DNA of 64,000 bases from Leptodactylus fallax (taxonomy: Eukaryota; Chordata; Amphibia; Anura; Leptodactylidae). The stretch spans positions 496,001-560,000 of the forward strand of contig CAMRHE010000461.1 of NCBI GenBank assembly GCA_947044405.1, written 5' to 3'. Shown piece by piece: positions 33,574 through 43,899 of this stretch (its first letter is position 1; each line of letters opens with the position of its first letter). The position numbers were made by a program, and so were the translations under genes. The notes under the pieces are model-generated. The model made no database searches, was not told the origin of the DNA, and worked only from the letters and a program-made list of their open reading frames with translations.

Positions 33574-34171
33574 TATGGGGCATAATAGTGTGTGCAGAAA
33601 TGCAGTTTGTGCGTGGGGGGGTTGCCGGGGGGGGTTCCAATGTCAAATGTTCACCTTGGGGCCCTGCCATTGCTAGTTACGCCACTGAGTCCAGTATAGG
33701 TACAGTCTATTTAAGGCTGTGTTGTTATGGAAACCTGGTAAATTAAATGTGAACTTACATTGGCTGATACACGTGATATGACTGAATATTTAAGGTCCTG
33801 TGAACTGCTATTCATTAATACAGGTCATACATAGCTTGGTTGCTATGGAAACCTGTGTGCCTGAGGAGAGTATGGGGCATAATAGTGTGTACAGGAATGC
33901 AGTTTGTGTGGGGAGGGGGGGTTGCCGGGGGGGTGGTCCCATGTCAAATGTTCGCCTTGGGGCCCTGCCATTGCTAGTTACGCCACTGAGTCCAGTATAG
34001 GTACAGTCTATTTATGGCTGTGTTGTTATGGAAACCTGGTAAATTAAATGTGAACTTATATTGGCTGATACACGTGATATGACTGAATATTTAAGGTCCT
34101 GTGAACTGCTATTCACTAATACAGGTCATACATAGCTTGGTTGCTATGGAAACCTGTGTGCCTGAGGAGAG
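33574..34171. repeat. Tandem duplication (~300 bp) carrying a hAT right end
   Basis: Unit 1 (33574-33870) and unit 2 (33871-34171) both start TATGGGGCATAATAGTGTGT, contain the hAT right terminus with ACGCCACTGAGTCCAGTATA, and end GTGCCTGAGGAGAG. They differ by scattered substitutions and in the length of a G run. The duplication happened after the hAT inserted, since the terminus and the target duplication are copied. Confidence 0.9.
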
Positions 34172-34416
34172 TAAGCGCCTTCGAGCTGTTATTGGCTGAT
34201 AAGGGACATGTGACCGTGTGTATGGCAGTTGGAAATATGAGTGAAAGACTTGCAGGCTTGTATAGACTAATGCTGGTCATTTTTTGGGAATACTGTACCT
34301 CAGGAACGGTACGTCCAAGAGAGCTGAGACCCAGTCTATAATATTCCCGGACACCTGATGTACATGTGTGCCAAATTTGGTGAGGATCGGTCCAGTCGTT
34401 TGGTCGCGCATAAAGA

Positions 34417-34462
34417 ACAGACAGACAGACAGACAGACAGGAACTCATTTTTATATATATAA
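34417..34462. repeat. (CAGA)n and TA-rich tail
   Basis: A short CAGA tetranucleotide run followed by TTTTTATATATATAA, the end of the dispersed repeat. Confidence 0.9.
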
Positions 34463-34569
34463 GAGATATATATATATATTCAATTGTTTTATAGAAACAA
34501 TTAGCCCATTTTGACAACTTGTAAGTGCTACAGGTTTGCTACTTGTGGCTGTGAGCCTAGTTGAAAAAT

Positions 34570-35240
34570 AAACCCTTTATGGAAGCAGAATGCCACATCA
34601 TCATTGTATTGGTAATAGAAGAAGCAATGCTGGGTTATATATTTTATTTTCTCCTTATTATGCCACAGAGTGGCAGTGACAAGTAACACTGGCAACTATA
34701 GAATATGAAGACAAATTTGTAGCACACTGTCAGGGCACCTGCTACTTGAAAAGTGAACTGGTAAAAAATTGACATCATAAAAAAGCCACAAAAAAATGTC
34801 CCTTTATGGCAGCAGATGCGGCACCTAATGAGTGACAATTACAAGATTTGAAGAAAAATATGTGCCTGGCCTGCCAGCTAAAAAAGCTAGAATATCTTCT
34901 GAAATGAAAAGAACTCTATGACCATGAGAACAACACTAGGGAGGCAGAAATGAACCTGGATTATGCAGCCAGTTATCCCTGTATGAGAGCACATGCCACA
35001 TCAACAACATTTGGGGCACACTATCAGCATGCCTGGCCTGCCAGCTTAAAAAGCTAGAATATATTCTAAAATGGAAAGGATTCTATGATCTAGAGAACAA
35101 CGCTTGGGGGCAGAAAAGAAACTGGATTATCCAGCCAGTTATCCTTTTATGGGAGCTTATGCCACATCTACATCGTGTTAGAGGAGTGTCAATTTACAAT
35201 TTATTTTGCTGAAAAAGATGGACTATCTTCTAAAACTAAT
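34570..35240. repeat. Degenerate tandem repeat, ~166-bp unit
   Basis: Blocks of the type TGGCAGCAGATGCGGCAC / GCCTGGCCTGCCAGCT / AAAAAGCTAGAATAT / CTCTATGACC recur. GCCTGGCCTGCCAGCT lies near 34864 and 35030, and the TTTATGG-AGCA-ATGCCACAT block lies near 34575, 34803, 34980 and 35145. There are about three and a half units. No coding function is seen. Confidence 0.75.
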
Positions 35241-35547
35241 TATCATGAGATAGAATCTGCTTTTCTTCTCACAGACCAATTATCCACTACATTGTGTCTG
35301 TGGTTTGCTGCATGTAGTAATCATATACTGCTTAGCAAACTGATGCTCCAGCATATGCAACACTACCACTCAATGTTCGCTTCACCTTACAACCATGAAA
35401 TAACGGAGGGGAGTATAAATAATGGCTTGCCTTGGTGAAAGAGGAGGTGCGAAATGGTCCAGTGTGGAAGAACTGGAGAAGATGGATAGGTCCCTCCTGG
35501 TGTTGAAACTGTGCCTGTCCTGCACTTATGAAGTGCTGTCAGTTGTA

Positions 35548-37114
35548 CAGTCATGGCCAAAAGTTTTGAGAATGATACAAATATTAATTTTTACAAAGTC
35601 TACTGCTTCAGTTTTTCTAATGACAATTTGCATATACTCCAGAATGTTATAAAGAGTGATCAGCTTAACAGCAATTACTTGCAAAGTCAATATTTGCCTA
35701 GAAAATGAACTTTATCCCCCAAAACACATTTCAACATCATTGCAGCCCTGCCTTAAAAGGACCACCTAACATCGTTTCAGTGATTGCTCCATTAACACAG
35801 GTGTGGGTGTTGATGAGGACAGGGCTGGAGATCAATCTGTCATGATTAAGTAAGAATGACACCACTGGACACTTTAAAAGGAGGCTGGTGCTTGCCATCA
35901 TTGTTTCTCTTCTGTTAACCATGGTTATCTCTAAAGAAACACGTGCAGTCATCATTGCACTGCACAAAAATGGCCTAACTGGGAAGAGTATTGCAGCTAG
36001 AAAGATTGCACCTCAGTCAACAATCTATCGCATCATCAAGAACTTCAAGGAGAGAGGTTCCATTGGTGCCAAAAAGGCTCCAGGGCGCCCAAGAAAGACC
36101 AGCAAGCGGCAGGACCGTCTCTTAAAAGTGTTTCAGCTGCGGGATCGGGCTACCAGCAGTGCAGAGCTTGCTGAGGAATGGCAGCAGGCAGCTGTGAGTG
36201 CATCTGCACGCACTGTGAGGCGGAGACTCTTGGAGCAAGGCCTGGTCTCAAGGAGGGCAGCAAAGAAGCCACTTCTCTCCAGAAAAAACATCAGGGACAG
36301 ACTGATATTCTGCAAAAGGTACAGGGAGTGGACTGCTGAGGACTGGGGTAAAGTCATTTTCTCTGATGAATCCCCTTTTCGATTGTTTGGAACATCTGGA
36401 AAACAGCTTATTCGGAGAAGAAGAGGTGAGCGCTACCACCAGTCTTGTCTCATGCCAACTGTAAAGCATCCTGAAACCATTCATGTGTGGGGTTGCTTCT
36501 CAGCCAAGGGAATCGGCTCTCTCACAGTCTTGCCTAAAAACACAGCCATGAATAAAGAATGGTACCAGAATGTCCTCCAAGAGCAACTTCTCCCAACCGT
36601 CCAAGAGCAGTTTGGCGCTCAACAATGCCTTTTCCAGCATGATGGAGCACCTTGCCATAAAGCAAAGGTGATAACTAAATGGCTCAGGGAACAAAACATA
36701 GAGATTTTGGGTCCATGGCCTGGAAACTCCCCAGATCTTAATCCCATTGAGAACTTGTGGTCAATCATCAAGAGACGGGTGGACAAACAAAAACCAACAA
36801 ATTCAGACAAAATTAAAGCATTGATTCTGCAAGAATGGACTGCTATCAGTCAGGATTTGGTCCAGAAGTTGATTGAGAGCATGCCAGGGAGAATTGCAGA
36901 GGTCCTGAAGAAGAAGGGTCAACACTGCAAATATTGACTTGCTGCATTAACTCATTCTAACTGTCAATATAAGCTTCTGTTACTCATAATATGAATGCAA
37001 TTATATTTCTGTATGTGATAAAAACATCTGACAAACACACATAAAAACCAGAGGGCAGCAGATCATGTGAAAATATAATATTTGTGTCATTCTCAAAACT
37101 TTTGGCCATGACTG
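35548..37114 (+). mobile_element. Tc1-related transposon with intact DD35E transposase
   Basis: The left end CAGTCATGGCCAAAAGTTTT and right end AAAACTTTTGGCCATGACTG are perfect inverses that extend to ~39 bp with one mismatch (GAATGATACAAATATT against the complement of AATATTTGTGTCATTC). TA flanks both sides (35546-35547; 37115-37116). At 1,567 bp it is full length. The transposase is intact, and the spacing of 35 residues fits the DD35E (Traveler) family. Confidence 0.94.
35921..36937 (+). CDS. DD35E Tc1-family transposase, intact frame
   Basis: I take ATG 35921 (context AACCATGG, MVISKETRAVIIAL) rather than the upstream GTG, giving 338 residues. The N-terminal paired-like domain has two helix-turn-helix parts (LTGKSIAARKIAPQSTIYRI; VSASARTVRRRLLEQGL), separated by a GRPRKTSKR AT-hook-like linker. 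The catalytic blocks are FSDESPFRLFG, HVWGCFSAKG, FQHDGAPCHKAK and [11 protein letters not shown], with 35 residues between the second Asp and the Glu. No stop or frameshift is present. It would cut and paste its own element at TA sites; activity is not proven by an open frame. Confidence 0.95.
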   Translation: MVISKETRAVIIALHKNGLTGKSIAARKIAPQSTIYRIIKNFKERGSIGAKKAPGRPRKTSKRQDRLLKVFQLRDRATSSAELAEEWQQAAVSASARTVRRRLLEQGLVSRRAAKKPLLSRKNIRDRLIFCKRYREWTAEDWGKVIFSDESPFRLFGTSGKQLIRRRRGERYHQSCLMPTVKHPETIHVWGCFSAKGIGSLTVLPKNTAMNKEWYQNVLQEQLLPTVQEQFGAQQCLFQHDGAPCHKAKVITKWLREQNIEILGPWPGNSPDLNPIENLWSIIKRRVDKQKPTNSDKIKALILQEWTAISQDLVQKLIESMPGRIAEVLKKKGQHCKY

Positions 37115-37116
37115 TA

Positions 37117-37437
37117 GTACTACAATGCACTTAGCCTTGACACTCAAAACAATGACCCAAAGCTATGTATTGTCCCTGTCCATAATTGCTGTTTCAAGTA
37201 TTGACAGTGGCATGCACCTTTCCCCACATGGGCATTTACAAGGAGAGGCCCACATAGGGATATCAAGTGAGGATCCAAGATTCATTTCAGATCAACACGT
37301 TCAGAAAGAACCATGCTTTAAAACAGCTTAAAACATAGTGTAATACACTCTCTGGGCTACTAAAAAGTCAAACACAGCCAAAGTTATGTCATAATGAATG
37401 TGTCATTATTATACTCTGGAGTCTCTTCAGACACAAG
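37117..37437. other. Non-coding flank
   Basis: No gene. ATTATACTCTGGAGTCTCTT near 37407 resembles a stretch inside the non-autonomous hAT elements (near 31733 and 60970), so a piece of that family may lie here. Confidence 0.4.
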
Positions 37438-37874
37438 AAGATAATTAGAGATGAGCGAATTTCTCAAAAGTTCAATTCTGCAGTTCGATTCAAAGTTCCA
37501 AAAAAATTTGCTTCAATCCGAAAAAAAAAACCCCCACCTATTTCCTGGCTTCAGAGAGCCTGTATAGTGGTGTAGAACACTTTGCCTTGCAGTAACACAC
37601 ATAGGGAGCCTACTGTGGTAGTGAAACAATAATGTGAGTCAGTATGACATGCACATGACAGGCGTCGCTCTTAGAACCACTGCACACTTCACTTATTTGG
37701 CCAGTTACGGGGCCAAAACTGACCAAGTAACTCAAGTGTGAACTCAGCCTTACAGGTACATGTTAGTGCAGGGTAGAAAGGTACATGTTAGTGCAGGGTA
37801 GAAAGAACCATGCAGAGGCCCAACATCCTACTGTAGCATGAAAGAGCGCACTCCTTTTACACGATTCCACATAG

Positions 37875-39300
37875 ATGTCTACAGAGTGGCAAGGCGACAT
37901 AATGTGGAGTTGGCAGCAGCATCAGGAGGCCACAGAGTGGCAAGGCGACATAATATGGAGGTGGCAGCAGCAAAAGGAAGCCATACAGTGACCCAGTGGC
38001 AGCAGCATTAGGAGGACATACAGTGATCCAGTGTCATGGCATGAGGAGTACACAGAGTGACCCTGTGGAAGCAACATGAGGAGGCCATACAGTGACCCAA
38101 TGGCAGCGGCATGAGGAGGACATACAGGGATCCAGTGGCTGCAGCATGAGGAGGGCATACAGTGAACCGGTGGCAGTGGCATGAGGAGGACACAGAGTGA
38201 CCCAGTGGGAAGCAGCATGAGGAGGACATACAGTGACCCAGTTCCTCCCCTGTGTGACTTTGTTCGCCCAGGCAAACAAGGTGTAGAAAAGTGTGACAAC
38301 ACTGTGCATTTCACATGTGGTATGTTGGAGGAGCACTGTGAATTGTCCCTGAAGTGGAGGCTGAGGAAACAGTGGAAGATGAGGTGGACATTGTTGCAGG
38401 ACCAATGGCGTGAGAACGTGGAGGTGGAAGTGGCGTCACCTGGCCAAGTTGCTGGTGACAAGGCAACAATGTGGAGTTGACAGCAACATGAGGAGGCCAT
38501 ACAGTAACCCAGTGGCAGCAGCATGAGAAGGCCATACTGTGACCCGGTGGCAGCAGCAAGGGGAGGACACAGAGTGACCCAGTGGAAACGGCATGAGGAT
38601 GCCATACAGATACCCAATGGCAGCGGCATGAGGAGGCCATACAGTGACCTGGTAGAAGTGGCATGAGGAGGGCATAAAGTGACCCAGTGGCAGCGGCATG
38701 AGGAGGCCATACAGTGACCCGGTGGCAGCGGCATGAGGAGGGTATACAGTGACCCAGTGGCTGTGGCATAAGGAGGGCATACAGTGACCCAGTGGCTGCG
38801 GCATGAGGATGGCATATAGTGACCCAGCAGCAGTGGCATGAGGAGGGCATACAGTAACCCAGTAGCAGTGGCATGAGGAGGCCATACAGTGACCTGGTGG
38901 CAGCAGCAAGAGGAGGAGGCAGAGTGACAGTGGAACGGCATGAGGATGCCATATAGTGACCCAATGGCAGCAGCATGAGGAGGCCATACAGTGACCCAGT
39001 GGCAGCGGCATGAGGAGGCCATACAGTGACCCGGTAGGAGTGGCATGAGGAGGCCATACAGTGACTCAGTGACATTGTGGAGGTGTTAGCAGCATGAGGA
39101 GGACATACAGTGACCCTGTGTCAGAGTGACCCAGTGGAAGTAGCATAAGGAGGACATACAGTGACCCAGTGACATTGTGGAGGTGTCAGCAGCCTTAGTA
39201 GGCCATACAGTGACCCAGTGGCAAAGTGAGGAGGTGGCAGCAGTGTGAGGAGGCCATACAGTCACCCAGTGGCAGAGTGCGGAGGTGGCAGCATGGATCA
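37875..39300. repeat. 35-bp minisatellite, interrupted
   Basis: Units of the type GGCATGAGGAGGCCATACAG / TGACCCAGTGGCAGC repeat dozens of times with a 35-bp period (clear at 38690-38800). The array is split by a 218-bp piece of transposase sequence at 38240-38457. Long open frames across it, such as 39046-37922 on the minus strand (CCHWVTVWPPHAAATGSLYG repeats), are repeat artefacts with no meaning as protein. Confidence 0.93.
38240..38457 (-). repeat. Copied transposase fragment inside the minisatellite
   Basis: This 218-bp piece (AGTTCCTCCCCTGTGTGACT ... CCAAGTTGCTGGTG) matches 40839-41056 in the same orientation and of equal length, with scattered substitutions by eye. Both encode, on the minus strand, part of the middle of the hAT transposase. 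It marks a duplicative event within the element. Confidence 0.9.
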
Positions 39301-39314
39301 TTTAATCTGATGCA

Positions 39315-42300
39315 TCAGACATTGGTGGGTGGAAATCCTGGCTTATCCACACCTGATTCATCTTCACAAAGGTCAGTCTCCAAATTTTGGATGGACAGGC
39401 GAGTTCTCCTTTGGGTAACTATGGCCCCCGCTGCACTAAACACCCTCTCTGATGCTACACTATTGGCCCGGCAGGACAGCTTTTCCAGGGCAAACTTGGC
39501 CAGTTGTGGCCACAAATCCAGTTTGGCTGCCCAGTAGTCCAGCGGATCTTCGATGATGGGTGACAGGGTGCACTCTAAGTATGCCACCACCTGCTGGTTC
39601 AACTTCTGTTCTGTGTCTAGCTGCTGATGAGCAGCTGATTCACTATGCAGCTGAAGAACGCTGCTCATCAGCGATTCTAGGCTCAAGCTGCTCCTGATGG
39701 AGCCGGTACTGCTCCTGCCACCCCCACCCCCTCCCACAGCTGCCATGCCAGTGCAAGTTGAGCGCTCAGGGCCCCCCCGGTTGGACATGCGAGAGGATGG
39801 ACGATGGCACAGATAGGCAGCAGCCAACTTGCTACATAGCATGTCTCTATAGTAGTTCAGTTTGTCTTCCCTCTCAGCGGGTGTAAAAAAGGCCCCCATT
39901 TTTCCCCAGTAATGAGGGTCTAACATGGTGGAGAGCCAGTAGTCATCCCTCTGCCGAATGGTGACAATTTGGCTGTCACTGCGCAAGGAAGTCAGCATGC
40001 ATCAGGCCATTTGCGCAAATGACTCCAAGGGACTCCTTGCATCCATCTCCACAGCATACTGCCATGGTGTGTCTGGGTCATGTGCCTCATCCTCATCATC
40101 TCCCTCTGGCTGTTCTGGTTGCTCCTGCTCCTCCTCTCAACCCATTTGGCTACACATTGTTTGTGCTCCAATGTCCTCCTCCTCCTCCTCCAGTTCAGCC
40201 CCAACATGGTTCATGTGGCTGTGAGATTTTTTTATGCCACATCTCCAGTCCCCTGACCAGCCAGATTGAAAAGCATCTTTTCCAGGATGTGAATCAGTGG
40301 AATGACGTTGTTCATCCCGTAGTCCTGGTGACTGACTAACAAAGTGGCCTCCTCAAACGGAGGAAGGCAAACGGCAGGTGTCATGCATGAGCTGCCACTG
40401 GCTAACGTTAAAGTTACACAGGGGAGTACCTATGTCCTCCTGGATCATCAAGAAATCGTTTATGGCTTTTCTCTGTTCATATAGTCGATCCAACATATGG
40501 AGGGTTGAATTCCAACGGGTGAAAACATCGCATATCAGCCTATGATGTGGAAGGCTGTTCTTCCGCTGCAGTTCAAGGAGGGTGTACTAGGCGATGCACG
40601 AATGGCTGAAGTGCATGCAAAGTTTCCTTGACATTTTTAGGATGTCTTGCAGATGGGTGGAAGACAACCCATCTGCAAGACATCCAGATTAAAAACATGC
40701 GCCATGCAGGGCGCATGGCTTATCCCTCATTGATGAAGCGTCAACACCATGTTCTTCCTGTTGTCGGTCACCATGGTTCCGATTTTGAGGTGTCGTGGAG
40801 AAAGACAGGATTCGAGTTCTTGATTGAGGACAAAGAGCAGTTCCTCCCCTGTGTGACTTTGTTCGCCCAGGCAAACGAGGTATAGAACAGCGTGACACTA
40901 TTGTGCCCTGCACATGTGGTATGCTGGAGGAGCACTGTGAATTGTCCCTGCAGTGGAGGCTGAGGAGACAGTGGAAGATGAGGCAGACATTGTTGCAGGA
41001 CCAACGGCGTGAAAACGTGGAAGTAGAAGCTGCGTCACCTGTCCAAGTTGCTGGTGTGTCTGGGCGGCCACCACATTAACCCAGTTTGCCGTAAATGACA
41101 TATATTATCCTTGACCGTAGTTACAGCTTCACATGTCAGCACTGCCGTGCACTTTGGCAGACAGCGAAAGGCTCAAGGACTGGCCCACCTTTTCTTTACA
41201 TATTTGTGCAGGGCTGGTACTGCCTTCTTGGCAAAGAAATGACGGCTTGGGACTCTCCACCTCGGCTTGGCGCAAGCCATCAGTTCTCTCAAAGGTGCAG
41301 AGTCCACTAAGTGGAAAGGGAGTGACTGCAGCACCAGCAACTTGGACAGGACCATGTTCAGCTTCTGCACTGTTGGATGAGTGCACGTATGCTGTTGTCT
41401 CTTCGATATAGATTCTGTGATCAATTGCTGACGCAGTAACTGACTAGGAGGAGGAGGAGAGGGAGCATCATGACCAGCAGATGATGGGAAGGACTCACAG
41501 CTTCCTTCGGCTGAGGTGGTGAAGCCTTGACTGCCTGAAATGGGGTGCGTGCCACTGGGTTCTGCAGCAGTTGCTGTGGCAAGCTGGACCACCACATTGG
41601 AGCCACGGCTCTCCCAGGCCATTTTATGGTGATGCTGCATATGTTGATGCAGGGCTGTGGTACCAACATTGGCAACTTGGCCCCGCTTCACCTTCTGCCC
41701 ACTGATTGAACATATGGCCATGTTCACCTCCCCCGGCGGCTTTGCAAAAAACTGCCAGACCACAGAGTAGGTGATTTTACCCCCAACACTCCGCAGTAAC
41801 TGACTGCTACTGCCACTGCCTCCGTGAACCCCTGTACCACTGCTTTCCGGGCAGGTAGGCTGCTGCGAAGTGGGTGGTCTACCCCGGGCATGTTTAGCTC
41901 CCGACCTCACTCTGCTGCCACCCTGCTGACTCCCCCACTGCCTCATGCGCAAGCTACAACCCTCTTCTCCTGATGATGATGAAGCCCCATCGTCACCCGG
42001 TTCCCAATTACAATCAGCTACATCGTCATCCATTACTGTCTGCAGGTCACTGATGTCCTCCTCAACACCAGCTCCCACACCACTTTCCTCATCACTACTT
42101 GCCCGACTACTGCAGGAAGCGGCGGATGTCTCCTCCACATCTTGGCTGAGCAGTAGCTGCTGACTGTCCTCTAGTACCTCCTCCTCACTGTACAGTGGAT
42201 CTGAGCCCACAGCATAGAGTACTTCTTTAGCTGAGGGAACAGAAAGGGAACAGAAAAGGACAGAGGCAGGTTGAGGACAGGTGAGGGCACAGGGCCTGCT

Positions 42301-42449
42301 GCCGGGCCATGCCAACTAAGGGTTGTGTTTGACGAACCCACCGACTCTTGGCTGGGGGTGTCTGATATGACTTGGGATGAATTGGATGACCGAGCTAACC
42401 AGTCTACAACCATTGGTTTACTGGTCAAGACACAACCACTAATTGACAC
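39315..42449 (-). pseudogene. BED-finger hAT transposase (ZBED-like), degraded
   Basis: Read leftwards from ~42449: an acidic Ser-rich N-terminus, then a BED-type zinc finger (SVVWQFFAKP, AICSISGQKV, LHQHMQHHH). The second Cys of the CxxC is Ser. Next come LVDSAPLRELMACAKPRWRV and PSRHFFAKKAVPALH, a hAT catalytic-region landmark. After frame losses DVFTRWNSTLHMLDRLYEQR follows (~40533-40475), then LDPHYWGKMGAFF, and the hAT dimerisation domain (PLDYWAAKLDLWPQLAKFAL, VASERVFSAAGAIVTQRR) to a stop near 39315. Several frameshifts separate the pieces. It once excised and inserted its own hAT element; now non-functional. Confidence 0.92.
40639..40687. repeat. Short perfect hairpin inside the hAT gene
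   Basis: Arms GGATGTCTTGCAGATGGGT and ACCCATCTGCAAGACATCC (19 bp each, no mismatch seen) are separated by about 8 bases. It lies in a part of the transposase region that has no clear frame. Confidence 0.85.
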
Positions 42450-43488
42450 TGGGAGCTCAGGCCTCTGTAACTGACCCCTGCTGCCAAGCCCCCTTACTCT
42501 GCTGTGACCTGTGCCTGCGCCAGAAACATTTAGGCCTGTGGCCCTCCCCTCTTCATGTCCTGTTATTTTCTACTTTGAAGAGAACGGCAAATATGCCCCT
42601 TATTTCTTTCCCCACTAATGAACACCTATAAAAAAAAGCGTGATAAAGACAGAGATTTGTGGCTAAGAATTATTGAATTATTGTCAATACTGTATTGATA
42701 AATGGCCAGCAACTTTATACTGGAAACAAAATGGCAAATATGGTCCTCCTTAATGGTTTCCTCACTAATAAACACCTTTCAATAAGTGATAACTGCTAAG
42801 AATTATTGAATTATTGAATTATTATCGACAATACTGTATTTATAAATGGCCAGCAACTTTATACTGGGAACAAAATGGTGAATATGGTCATTATGTCTTT
42901 CCCCACGTTAAAGGGGTTTATTACAGGTAAGTGCAGATATTAGTGGATGATAATTCAGTTTTCTTTGGCACAGTAGTACTGACAAATGGCCTGCAATGTT
43001 ATGCTTTGCAAGAACAGTGAATAAGCCCCTTATAATAAACGCCTTTAAAAAGGCATTTATTACAGATAAGTGCAGATATTAGTGGATAATAATTCACTGT
43101 TTTTTGCTGTATAAGCAGCAGTATAACAGCAGTGAGTGCTGCAATGTATAATAAAATTCTTGCTGTAAATGACCCTGCAACCACCTCAAATGCTTTTCTC
43201 AATTCCACCCTATGCTTTCCCTACAGTTCTAAGGCTCAGCCTCTTTCCCTGAACTTCTATCTGTTTTCTAAGTCTTTTCCTAGCTCCTGCCGATGTAAGA
43301 GTGATGTGAAATGACTGTACCTAAAATGGTGGAGGGTGTCCTAACATTTGCGGTGGCCATTTTATAAAAAAATGTGATTCGATGCATCGAAGCATGAGGA
43401 AATCCGGAATTGTGGTGAATCGAAGATTTCCTGAAATTTGGACAAATTCCACTTTTGCAGCTTTGATTCGCTCATCTCTAAGTATAAT

Positions 43489-43899
43489 AGGTGAAGGCCT
43501 AGGGGAGGTGTAAACAATAAAGAAAAGCATTCATACACACCTTCCGTTAACAGAAAAACAGCATGATAAATTCCATGTTGATGAGGCACACAGAGAACCG
43601 TGGTATACTGTTTTCAAAAATGTCTTTATTCTCAGGAAGTACAAGAGTGTCCCTACTGATGGGGCTGTCAAACCCAGAATTAGTGTTGCTATTGCCATCC
43701 ACATTCTTATTGTTAATTCTTGTAGAAGTGCTTCCTTCTGCCCCTTCTTTTGGCTATCCTCTGCCCTGTTTTTTTCCGGTCATTTTACTGCACAATGCTT
43801 AATTATAATAGTTATTGGTAACAATTCTGCAATTCTGACACTATGGGTATGTCTTTTTTTTGTAAGCACAGTGTGATGCGTGTTACACAAGTCTGGTAT
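43489..43899. other. Non-coding DNA
   Basis: No gene or element is recognised between the hAT element and the Tc1 remnant. Confidence 0.45.

Larger units (their letters stand above)
31486..33687. mobile_element. Non-autonomous hAT element with a nested Tc1 copy
   Basis: The left end CAGTGGCGTAAATACCG and right end GCTAGTTACGCCACTG are inverted, and the 8-bp target duplication AGTCCAGT is perfect (31478-31485 and 33688-33695), diagnostic for hAT. Without the 1.58 kb Tc1 insert it is ~620 bp. It carries a GC-rich part (GGCGGCTGTGAGCAGGAGCG) and a short minisatellite of the GGGGCCACTATGGGGCATAA type. It has no transposase and depends on another hAT. Confidence 0.9.
30736..34462 (+). mobile_element. 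Dispersed repeat of unassigned class, with nested insertions
   Basis: It begins ACTAGAGGAAGGACTCGG, then CTTCGCAGGG, and ends CCAAATTTGGTGAGGATC, GGTCCAGTCGTTTGG, a CAGA run and TTTTTATATATATAAG. Such CGGCTTCGC heads with GGTCCAGTCGTTT tails occur in repeats of many animals, but I cannot name the class. Internal units with GCTATGGAAACCTGGT and CATATGACTGAATATTTAAG occur three or four times (near 30860, 30990, 33725, 34030, 34145). A non-autonomous hAT and a Tc1 copy sit inside it. Confidence 0.55.
37446..43480 (-). mobile_element. 6 kb hAT element with BED-finger transposase, minus strand
   Basis: TAGAGATGAGCGAAT at the left and ATTCGCTCATCTCTA at the right are 15-bp inverted termini. The flanking octamers AAGATAAT and AGTATAAT agree at six of eight positions, as for a hAT target duplication that has aged. 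A transposase pseudogene lies on the minus strand (42449-39315), and the DNA 3' of it is a 35-bp minisatellite. Both ends being present suggests the whole insertion is preserved. Confidence 0.88.

Noticed and set aside
37922..39046. A 374-codon minus-strand open frame with a repeating PHAAATGSLYGLLM-type pattern
   Set aside because: It is the translation of the 35-bp minisatellite. Since 35 is not a multiple of three, all frames show similar cycling peptides; no protein family matches the pattern.
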